A DNA stretch of 5,798 nucleotides from assembly GCA_025355395.1 (NCBI GenBank), contig JANXZT010000110.1, positions 1-5,798 on the forward strand, given 5' to 3'. Below are positions 1-5,798 of the stretch, one piece after another. This DNA comes from Betaproteobacteria bacterium (GTDB lineage Bacteria; Pseudomonadota; Gammaproteobacteria; Burkholderiales; Casimicrobiaceae). Position numbers and translations under genes: made by a program. The notes under the pieces were generated by a model. It made no database searches, was not told where the DNA came from, and saw nothing but the letters and a program-made list of their open reading frames with translations. How positions within the stretch are numbered: the stretch's first letter is position 1; the number at the start of each line of letters is the position of its first letter.

Positions 1-2669
1 AAATAGTCCTGGTCGCGCGCATCATGGACGGCGCGCACCGCGTCGAGCGCGGATTGTGCGGCGGTCATTTCCGCGCTCGCCGTCGCCGCGTCTCCCCGCA
101 GGAGTGCGATCCGGGCGAGGTCGGCGTGCGCAAACGCCCCCGCCGTCGTAAAGGCCCCATGAGGCATCGCATCGGCGATGATTTGTTGCAGATTCTGCAG
201 GGCGGTCCGCAGCGAGGCATCGACGGCATCCTGGTTGAGATTGAAACGTTCCCAACGCTCGCGAATCGCGAGTGTGTACGGCATGTCCCGCGCTTCGTTC
301 GCGAGATGATCTTGCAGCGATTCGTAGTAGGCGGTGCGCGCCTCCGGCAACCGTCCGGCTTGTTCGTAGGCTTCGCCCAGGACCATGCGCAACCGGCGCA
401 AATCATAGTCATGGAGCGGACGCTTCGTGAGGTCTCGCTGCGCCTGCTCGAGAACCGGGATGGCCTGCGCCGCGTGGCTCTCGGCAATCAAGGATTCGGC
501 ATAGCAAATTCTTGCGATGGAATCATCGGTGGTCTGCGTCCAGTTGGGCGGGATGCTGGACAGCATCTTCTGAAACATCGCGTGGGATCGCGCAAGATCG
601 CCGCGCATGTGCAGCAGGCGAGCGTGTCGGGACAGTGCGCGCCAATAGGTTCCGTAGTATTCTCCGGTCGTCGCTCGAACCAACTCGGCCGAAGTGTCAT
701 AGGCTCGTTCGGCCGCCGCGATCTCGCCGAACATCTCGAGCGGTTCGCCTAAGTTGGCATAAATCACGGCCGTGTCCATGTCGTCGCGATCGTGCAACTT
801 GGCTTCCGCCGCGATCGCCTCGAGGTCGAGTGCCTTCGCCTGCACGTAGTCGCCGAGCAGCACGTATTCGCTCGCCAAATTAGCGATTGCCGCGGCGTAA
901 TGACTCTCCAGGGGCTTTTCCCTGGCGAACAAGGCGATCGCCTGCTGCAATGCTTGAGGTCGAGTCAAACGCGCGTCCGGGGTCCCGTACAGCGCGCGGG
1001 CCTTGGCCAGCCACCATTCGCCTCGAACCGGGCTCTGATCCAGGTTCGCCTCGCGCAGCAACCGGTCCGCCTGCTCGAGATAGGTATTCGCGGCGGCGTA
1101 ATCTTGCGAATAGATCGCAGCCCAGGCTTCGTCAATCTCCGCGCCGATCACGACCGGGTCATGATCGCCATGCAGGCTACGGGCCAGCGCGACGCGCCGC
1201 TTTAAAATCGCGTCATAGCGGTCATCCTCGCTGAGATAACCGTAGATGTTGTCCACGATTCCGAGCAACTCCAGCTGTAATTCCGGTTGCGTCTTGAACT
1301 CGGTATCGAGACGCGCCGTGCTGCGATCAAGCAGATCCCGGGCGGTCATCTGACCGCGAGGCTTGTTGTTGGCTATGCGCGGGTCACTGGCACGGAACAC
1401 CTGGATCAAGAAGTCCTTGACGGCGGTGGCGCGCGCCGCCTCCCGTGTCGCGCGTTTGGCCTGAATTGCTATACCGATGGCGCCCCCGATCACCAGCAGT
1501 GTCACCAGCGCCGCAATCGCTAGCGGCAACCGATGGCGCTTCACGAAACGTCCGATAACGTACAGGCGTGCACCCTCGCGCGCACTTACCGGTTCGCCGC
1601 GCATGCTGCGCACGATATCCGACTGCAACGCAGCCACGGTGGCGTAACGCTGTTCCGGCTCCTTGCGCAGGGCTTTGGCGACGATAGCGTCCAAATCGCC
1701 GCGCAAAAGTGCCGCGCGAACCGGGGGTCGCGCCGCGACTCCGCTCATCAGCTGAGGGTCCTCGTGCAGCAACTTGTCCAAAGCCACGGCGACCGGCATC
1801 TCAGATATTTCCCAGGGTCGGGTGCCCGTCAGCAGTTCGAACAGCAGCAATCCAAGGGCATAGACGTCGGTGGCCGTCGTAATCAGCCCCTGAGTGAGTT
1901 GCTCGGGCGCAGCGTAGGCCGGCGTGAGCGGCGCGTTGCGCGTGCGGTCATCGACGCCGGTCCTGAGCAACTTGGCCACGCCAAAATCCAGCAGCTTCAC
2001 AGCGCCCTCGGTGGTCACCATCAGATTCGAGGGCTTCAGGTCTCGATGCACGATCAGGTTCATATGGGCGTAAGCGACCGCATCGCAGGTTGCCAGAAAC
2101 AAGGTCAGAATTTGCTTCAGTTCACTCTCGTGCTCCCGGCACCAATCGACGATGGGGAGCCCGGCAACCAGTTCCATGATCATGTAGGGTCGGCCATCCT
2201 TGCTCAGACCGCCGTCGAGCAAGCGGGCGATTCCGGGGTGCTCGAGACGGGCGAGAATTTGACGCTCGGCTTGGAAGCGCTCGAGGTGCTCTACCGCTTC
2301 GCGCTGAATCAACTTCAAGGCGACATTCTGTTCGAACTGCCCGTCGGCGCGTTTGGCGCGGTACACCTCGCCCATGCCGCCGCGCCCGATGAAGTCCAGA
2401 ATGCGATAGGGACCGACTCGCGTTCCCGATTCCAGGCTGCCGGGTTGCTCCCTCAAAGCCGGTTGCCGGCGCGGACGCGGTTTGGTGAGTGGGCGATCCA
2501 GGAGCGGGTCATGCTCGCCGACCTGGGCCAGCAAAGACTCCAATTCGCGGCGCAGTTCGGGGTCGCCCGCCGCAATGCTCTCGACCGCGCCGGGCCATTC
2601 AGACGGCGGCATTCCCAGGACTTCATCGAATGCCGCCTCGATCCGCTCCCAGGAAAGCGATTCAATCAA
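1..2669 (-). CDS. Transmembrane Ser/Thr protein kinase with TPR-like C-terminal region (C-terminus beyond window)
   Basis: This Hanks-type kinase phosphorylates Ser/Thr on target proteins. 889 codons are visible without a stop, and the frame is open at the left edge. Residues 1-60 form the N-terminal helical segment usual in this group (SWERIEAAFDEVL...PELRRELESLL). The kinase domain spans about 87-345: Gly loop IGRGGMGEVY at 95, ATP lysine K119 (VALK), helix C E135, HRDLKPSN at 208-215, DFG at 228, APE at 254-256, DVYALG at 268. All catalytic residues are present, so it should be active. A basic stretch (RFVKRHR) precedes one hydrophobic helix at 381-402, which puts the kinase in the cytoplasm and the rest outside the inner membrane. 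Residues 410-889 are helical and TPR-like (for example 590-665, 680-705, 760-790). This layout is common for bacterial kinases following ECF-like sigma factors. The signal sensed and the substrates are unknown. The TTG start is forced: an in-frame TGA lies 9 nt upstream, and the first ATG (codon 20) would remove conserved N-terminal sequence. Confidence 0.93.
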   Translation of the reverse strand, partial: MIESLSWERIEAAFDEVLGMPPSEWPGAVESIAAGDPELRRELESLLAQVGEHDPLLDRPLTKPRPRRQPALREQPGSLESGTRVGPYRILDFIGRGGMGEVYRAKRADGQFEQNVALKLIQREAVEHLERFQAERQILARLEHPGIARLLDGGLSKDGRPYMIMELVAGLPIVDWCREHESELKQILTLFLATCDAVAYAHMNLIVHRDLKPSNLMVTTEGAVKLLDFGVAKLLRTGVDDRTRNAPLTPAYAAPEQLTQGLITTATDVYALGLLLFELLTGTRPWEISEMPVAVALDKLLHEDPQLMSGVAARPPVRAALLRGDLDAIVAKALRKEPEQRYATVAALQSDIVRSMRGEPVSAREGARLYVIGRFVKRHRLPLAIAALVTLLVIGGAIGIAIQAKRATREAARATAVKDFLIQVFRASDPRIANNKPRGQMTARDLLDRSTARLDTEFKTQPELQLELLGIVDNIYGYLSEDDRYDAILKRRVALARSLHGDHDPVVIGAEIDEAWAAIYSQDYAAANTYLEQADRLLREANLDQSPVRGEWWLAKARALYGTPDARLTRPQALQQAIALFAREKPLESHYAAAIANLASEYVLLGDYVQAKALDLEAIAAEAKLHDRDDMDTAVIYANLGEPLEMFGEIAAAERAYDTSAELVRATTGEYYGTYWRALSRHARLLHMRGDLARSHAMFQKMLSSIPPNWTQTTDDSIARICYAESLIAESHAAQAIPVLEQAQRDLTKRPLHDYDLRRLRMVLGEAYEQAGRLPEARTAYYESLQDHLANEARDMPYTLAIRERWERFNLNQDAVDASLRTALQNLQQIIADAMPHGAFTTAGAFAHADLARIALLRGDAATASAEMTAAQSALDAVRAVHDARDQDY

Positions 2670-3265
2670 ACGGTATCACCCAGCAGTTTCGTGCCCTGGT
2701 TGAGTTCGCGTCGCAGCCACGCTCGCGCCTTGACCCAGTCGCGCCGCACGGTACGGTCGGTCAGGCCCAGCGCGGCGGCGGTTTCTACCTCGCCATAGCC
2801 GGCAAAGAACCGGCATTCGACGACCTGGGCCAGACGCGGGTTGAGCGCGGCCAATCGCAGCAGCGCATCATTGAGTTCGACAATGTTCTCGTCGCTCGGG
2901 GCGTCGGCGACCTCCTGTGCCTCGTCGATAGATACCGGCTTCAGGCCCCCGCCGCGCTTCTGGGCCACGCCGTCGCGCGCATGATTGACCAACGCATGCC
3001 GCATGGCGAGTGCCGATGCGCGCAGGAAATGCTCGCGATTGTTGAACAAGGCGCCGCGGGAAAGCCTCAAGTAAACTTCGTGAATCAACGCGGTGGTCTG
3101 CATGGTGCCGCCGGCGCCGACGCGCATGCGCTCGTAATGTGCCACGCGACGCAGGTCCGCATAGAACAGCGGGGTCAATTCCGACGCCAAGCGTTGCGTT
3201 TCCATTGACGCGCCCAAGTGCTCATCACCCGGAGTTTGCAAATTCTCGTTATTCTCGCGGGACAT
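2666..3265 (-). CDS. ECF-like RNA polymerase sigma factor (Sigma70_ECF / TIGR02999-type)
   Basis: The protein should direct RNA polymerase to alternative promoters. From the ATG at 3265 it has 199 residues, close to the usual 180-200 for this group. The region 2 part contains FYADLRRVA (about 34-42) and the family-typical MQTTALIHEVYLRL (about 55-68), followed by the FLRASALAMRHALVNHAR helices. A variable linker (about 105-125) leads to region 4 at about 128-187, with LNPRLAQVVECRFFAGYGEVETAAALGL and a helix-turn-helix ending TDRTVRRDWVKARAWLRREL. The frame is open up to an ATG at 3367, but residues coded upstream of 3265 look unlike the family. ATG 3265 has a weak GTGAG upstream. ATG 3205 is an alternative giving 179 residues and a short first helix. 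No anti-sigma gene is adjacent; in this group a downstream kinase often fills the regulatory position, and here the next gene is one. Confidence 0.9.
   Translation of the reverse strand: MSRENNENLQTPGDEHLGASMETQRLASELTPLFYADLRRVAHYERMRVGAGGTMQTTALIHEVYLRLSRGALFNNREHFLRASALAMRHALVNHARDGVAQKRGGGLKPVSIDEAQEVADAPSDENIVELNDALLRLAALNPRLAQVVECRFFAGYGEVETAAALGLTDRTVRRDWVKARAWLRRELNQGTKLLGDTV
2676..2681 (-). promoter_or_regulatory. Ribosome binding site of the kinase gene
   Basis: GGGTGA on the minus strand lies 6 nt before the TTG codon and inside the last codons of the sigma factor gene. It contains GGTGA, a fair Shine-Dalgarno match, and supports the rare start at 2669. The sigma stop and kinase start share the bases TTGA, so the two genes are probably translationally coupled. 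Confidence 0.5.
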
Positions 3266-3535
3266 GGTGCTCACGCGGCGCGCAATTTCAATATTTTCGA
3301 GTGTATCATGCTGTCGCCAACGGGTGGCGGGCAAATACGGCAGCGGATGGCCCCAATCGCTGCGCACCGAACAATGTCAAATTAGCGATCGGTCAGCAGC
3401 ACGAACGTGGTCGTTACGCGATTCACCATGCCCTTGAGGACGGTATCGGCGCTGCGAGATACCCGAATAGAACAAACGATATTTGTACGAATGCCGGCTG
3501 CCCTCGATCGGCGCAGCGGTACGCTCTCGCCCACC
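3266..3535. other. Divergent intergenic region between sigma factor and amidohydrolase
   Basis: About 270 bp separate the chosen starts of the two divergent genes, so promoters for both transcripts should lie here. On the minus strand a perfect TTGACA (3380-3375) has no good -10 at 16-18 nt, so it is not called as a promoter. AT-rich patches occur at 3288-3308 and 3466-3488. The open frames that cross the region in both directions show no family-like sequence. Confidence 0.5.
3472..3486. promoter_or_regulatory. Possible operator: short inverted repeat ACAAA-N5-TTTGT
   Basis: Perfect 5-bp arms (ACAAA and TTTGT) flank CGATA in an AT-rich patch about 50 bp before the chosen amidohydrolase start, in an otherwise GC-rich region. 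The position suits a regulator or promoter site. Arms this short can occur by chance and no known consensus was matched. Confidence 0.2.
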
Positions 3536-5033
3536 ATGCGCCTTCCCACCTTGCTCTTGCTCACCACGCCCTCACCCACCGTGTTGCGAACATCTCTCGC
3601 TGCCGTTCTACTCCTCGTGGCCGGCCTTGCCGTTGCCCGCGAAAACCCGGTGCCCGCACTTGCTTTCACTCACGTCACCGTCATCGATGCGACGGGTGCA
3701 CCGGCTCGCGGCGACATGACGGTGGTGGTGGCGGGCGGCCGCATCGTCGACCTCGGAAAAAGTCGTGATCTCACGCCGCCGAGCGGCGCAACCCTCGTCG
3801 ACGCCCACGGTAAATTCTTGATTCCCGGCCTGTGGGACATGCACGTGCATACCGTCTTCGGCGATTGGCTGCCGGCCAACGAGCGGGTGATGCTGCCACT
3901 GTTCGTCGCCAACGGCGTCACGGGTGTGCGCGACATGGGTGGCGATCTTCAGACGCTCAAGCACTGGCGCGCAGAGATCGAGGCCGGGCGCCTGCTCGGT
4001 CCCCCAGATCATCATAGCAGGCCCCATGCTCGATGGGCCCACGCCGGCCTTTCCGGCTTCCGCGCCGGTTGCCACGGCCGCCGACGGCAGACGGGTCGTG
4101 GATGAATTGAAGGCCCAGGGTGTCGACTTCATCAAGATCCAGTCGCTCATTCCCAGAGCGGGGTACTTCGCCGCGGCCGACGAGGCAAAGAAGCTGGGCC
4201 TGACATTCGTCGGGCATGTGCCGGACGCCGTGCGTGCCTCCGAAGCCTCCGATGCCGGCCAGCGCAGCATCGAGCATTTCACCGGCATCTTCGAGGGGGC
4301 GTCGAGTATCGAAGATCGACTGATCGAGGGCCCGAAGAGCGTTGCCCTCAAGGTCGACACTTTCGATCCTGAGCGTGCACGCGCGTTGATTGCCTTGATG
4401 GCCAAGAATCAAACCTGGCAGGTACCCACGCTGGTGTGGGAACAAGGTCAATGGCTCATCGACGCCATCGATAAGACCCGCGATCCCCTGGTGCAATACG
4501 CGCCGGCGGCATGGAAAGATCGGACTTGGCCGATGTTCGTGCGCGAGATCATCGCCACCATGGACACCGATCCCTTGCCGGTGCGTCAACACTTCGTGCA
4601 GATGGAATTGGACATGACCCTCGCGATGTTCCGAGCCGGCGTGCCGTTCATGGCCGGCACCGACACGGCGGCGGGGGTTCACGTCTTCCCCGGCTTCAGC
4701 CTGCACGATGAACTTGCCTTGTTCGTGCGCGCAGGTTTGACGCCCCTGCAGGCATTACAGACGGCAACCCGGAATCCGGCCTTGTTCCTCAACCGTCTCG
4801 CCGATCGGGGAACCGTGGAGAAGGGAAAGCGGGCGGACCTGGCGCCGCTCGACGCCAATCCGCTCGAGGACATTGCCAATACGCGAAAAATCCGTGCGGT
4901 GGTGCTGGCGGGACGCTATTTCGCGCGTCCCGATCTCGACCGGATGCTGCGCGATGTGGCGAAGGCCGCCACCGAACCTGACGCCGCGGCGACGGCAAAC
5001 TCATCGAGACCAACATCGGGAGCTGTCGAATGA
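3536..5033 (+). pseudogene. Exported imidazolonepropionase-like metal-dependent amidohydrolase, frameshifted
   Basis: This is an amidohydrolase-superfamily enzyme (Amidohydro_1, COG1228-like) that hydrolyses C-N bonds, probably of a peptide-like or cyclic amide substrate; the exact substrate cannot be told. One base too many in the C5 run at 4001-4005 splits it. Frame 2 runs from 3536 to a stop at 4105 (189 residues, last 33 out of frame), and the true continuation resumes with CAG at 4005. Skipping one C gives 498 residues, normal for the family. Residues 1-34 form a signal peptide (hydrophobic SLAAVLLLVAGLAVA), so it acts outside the cytoplasm. Metal ligands are all present: HVH (H103, H105), K200 in DFIKI (likely carboxylated), H227 in GHV, H247 in IEHF, D376 in GTDT. 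The C-terminal NPALFLNRL and GTVEKGKRADL motifs are typical. ATG 3536 is chosen for the signal peptide; GTG 3581 is an alternative, and ATG 3407 or 3491 add non-family residues. The frameshift may be a real mutation or a sequencing error. Confidence 0.88.
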
Positions 5034-5145
5034 CCGACGGAATCCTCACCGGTGCACGCGATGCGGCCGCGCTCCTGCTTGCTCTCGGCCTGCTGGGCGA
5101 TCCGGCCGTGCGCGCGCGACCGGTAACCGTTGCGGATCTCCTGGC
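5030..5145 (+). pseudogene. 5' fragment of an exported protein gene, cut by a mobile element
   Basis: An ATG at 5030 overlaps the amidohydrolase stop as ATGA, so this gene was probably co-translated with it. The peptide begins MTDGILTGARDAAALLLALG and has a hydrophobic stretch followed by an Ala/Arg-rich segment, like a signal peptide with cleavage near residue 30. It continues RPVTVADLLA and then meets the GGGG of a putative transposon end at 5146. The frame stops at 5158 after 42 codons, the last few being element sequence. The start of mature sequence (RPVTVADLL) recalls S9-type peptidases, whose N-terminus often reads RPxTxxDLL, but too little remains to assign a function. The rest of the gene is not in this window. 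Confidence 0.55.
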
Positions 5146-5183
5146 GGGGTCCCCTTGATTTTCGTGCCAAAAGTGCCGGTACT
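5146..5183 (+). repeat. Putative Tn3-family terminal inverted repeat
   Basis: The 38 bp start with GGGGTCCCC and contain AAGTGCCGGTAC near the inner end. Tn3-family ends are about 38 bp and start with GGGG. From memory the pattern resembles IS1071-type ends (GGGGTC...AAGTG.CGGTAC), and that group has transposase-proximal ends longer than 38 bp, which would fit the gap before tnpA. The partner repeat is outside the window, so neither the pair nor a 5-bp target duplication can be tested. Confidence 0.45.
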
Positions 5184-5332
5184 TTATCCGCGAAAGCATG
5201 GGCTAAATTGCCGAGCACTCTGATAACCAGCTGAATATAGGGTGAACTTAAACAAACGACATGAAAGTCCCATAGCATTTCCCGCAATTCCATAGCCGAC
5301 AAGGGGTTTATGCGAATTCTGACCTCCCATCT

Positions 5333-5677
5333 TTAGTGCCCTTTTGGGGGTGGATTTTTGGGAAGCCACAAACCGATCGAATCGATCATCCGCTCCGGGG
5401 AGAAATCGAACTCCCCGTGCAGGTTAAAATGCCCATACGCGCCGACCGATCCGTTGCGCATGGCGTTGAGTAGCGCGTCGCGGTGGGCCTGATCGGGTTG
5501 TTGATCGAGTTCGCGGGCGAGGTACAGATAATTCCAGCAGATGATGGCGTTCTTGATGAGCCGGCGGCAACCCTCGGCAATTTCCTGGTCCTCTTTCTCG
5601 CTCTGAATGAACTCCTGGTTGTGGCCGTAAGAAACGGCCCTGGAGAATTTGTTGGTTCTGGTGTATCCAGGGGCACT
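5333..5677 (-). pseudogene. tnpA: Tn3-family transposase TnpA, C-terminal fragment
   Basis: The fragment codes for 114 residues ending at a TAA (5335-5333). It contains NKFSRAVSYGHNQEFIQ at about 9-25, the hallmark KEDQEIAEGCRRLIKNAIIC block (28-47) followed by WNYLYL, then NGSVGAYGHFNLHGEFDF (75-92) and IGLWLPKNP, the typical end of Tn3-family DDE transposases. Full-length TnpA is close to 1000 residues, so almost 90% is missing. The last catalytic Glu probably lies in the QE-rich helix, while the two catalytic Asp are absent, so the product cannot be active. Going upstream the frame stays open to a TGA at 5707-5705, but residues before about 5677 are not transposase-like. There is no plausible start codon. 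Confidence 0.88.
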
Positions 5678-5798
5678 GGGGTCAAATTGGCGCCCTTCTG
5701 TGCTTCACGCCCTTGTTCTATGCGAGTGCCATTGCCCATTCTGCCTTGCGCGACCAGCCGTGGCGCCGACGGCCACGGCCAAACGAGAACTGTCCCTT
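5678..5798. other. Unassigned sequence replacing the 5' part of tnpA; probable end of another mobile element
   Basis: Transposase similarity ends abruptly at GGGGTCAAATTGG (5678-5690). The following 108 bp are GC-rich, contain an 8-bp-arm hairpin, and end in GAGAACTGTCCCTT at the window edge. Short GGGGTCAAATT and ACTGTCCC motifs are familiar from the flanks of small transposase units such as REP-associated tyrosine transposase loci, but I cannot identify a family. The frames crossing this stretch have no recognisable protein. Confidence 0.35.
5757..5779. repeat. Strong inverted repeat (hairpin), 8-bp arms, 7-nt loop
   Basis: GCCGTGGC at 5757-5764 and GCCACGGC at 5772-5779 pair perfectly around GCCGACG. 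There is no T-run after it on either strand, so it does not look like a Rho-independent terminator. It may be a subterminal hairpin of a mobile element or a REP-like unit. Confidence 0.5.

Larger units (their letters stand above)
5146..5677 (-). mobile_element. Tn3-family transposon remnant (one end plus 3' part of tnpA)
   Basis: The segment holds a putative terminal inverted repeat at its left, about 150 bp of non-coding sequence, and the 3' third-quarter to end of a Tn3-family transposase gene reading toward that end, the usual arrangement. The left boundary coincides with the loss of the preceding gene's reading frame. The right boundary is where transposase similarity ends, at the GGGGTCAAATTGG sequence. 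No resolvase, passenger gene or second terminal repeat lies in the window. The 5184-5332 stretch is less GC-rich than the flanking genes and has no supportable gene. Confidence 0.7.

Noticed and set aside
24..752. 242-codon plus-strand open frame
   Set aside because: Antisense to the TPR-like part of the kinase; Arg/Gly-rich translation without a recognisable fold.
1533..2798. 421-codon plus-strand open frame
   Set aside because: It is antisense to the kinase, whose motifs and 889-codon open frame are unmistakable; long antisense frames are expected at this GC content. Its translation shows no domain.
3375..3380. Perfect TTGACA (-35-like) on the minus strand before the sigma gene
   Set aside because: No acceptable -10 hexamer at 16-18 nt spacing, so a promoter is not called.
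3139..3768. 209-codon plus-strand open frame spanning the intergenic region
   Set aside because: It overlaps the sigma factor start and the amidohydrolase signal peptide in another frame; His/Arg/Pro-rich composition typical of a shadow frame.
4001..4026. Programmed frameshifting in the amidohydrolase
   Set aside because: A C5 run alone is not a known slippery signal with a stimulatory structure that I can see, and the family is not known for recoding; mutation or sequencing error is simpler.
3608..4706. Minus-strand open frames of 265 and 249 codons over the amidohydrolase
   Set aside because: Antisense to an enzyme with conserved metal ligands; no family-like sequence.
4916..5302. 128-codon minus-strand open frame across the transposon end
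   Set aside because: It crosses the insertion junction and is antisense to the amidohydrolase end; no domain seen.
5386..5739. 117-codon minus-strand open frame beginning MGNGTRIEQG
   Set aside because: It is one base out of phase with the real transposase frame; the true frame shows the Tn3 motifs.

Overview
The window is GC-rich bacterial DNA. It reads as chromosomal sequence from a gammaproteobacterium of the Xanthomonadales/Steroidobacter type. That placement is inferred from GC-rich codon use and from an ECF-like sigma factor paired with a membrane Ser/Thr kinase carrying a TPR-like tail. No RNA gene or species-specific marker fixes it.

There are three regions. (1) Positions 1-3265, minus strand: a two-gene signalling operon. 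A sigma-70 factor of the ECF-like (Sigma70_ECF, TIGR02999-type) group is followed by a Hanks-type Ser/Thr protein kinase with a 4-nt overlap. The kinase has a complete catalytic domain, one transmembrane helix and a long helical-repeat C-terminal part that runs off the left edge. (2) Positions 3536-5145, plus strand, transcribed divergently: an exported metal-dependent amidohydrolase with all metal ligands visible but a one-base frameshift in a C5 run at 4001-4005. It overlaps (ATGA) the first codons of another probable exported protein, of which only about 38 codons remain. (3) Positions 5146-5798: mobile-element debris. A putative Tn3-family terminal repeat cuts the third gene. The C-terminal ~114 residues of a Tn3-family transposase follow on the minus strand, and that fragment is itself cut near 5678 by unrelated sequence containing a strong hairpin.

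The sigma factor and kinase are probably one regulatory unit. The divergent exported hydrolase could be a target, but only proximity supports this. The right end looks like a decaying mobile-element landing site next to otherwise ordinary genes. I found no CRISPR array, tRNA, rRNA or convincing new defence or biosynthetic system. The most informative oddities are the frameshift, the TTG-started coupled kinase and the layered insertions.
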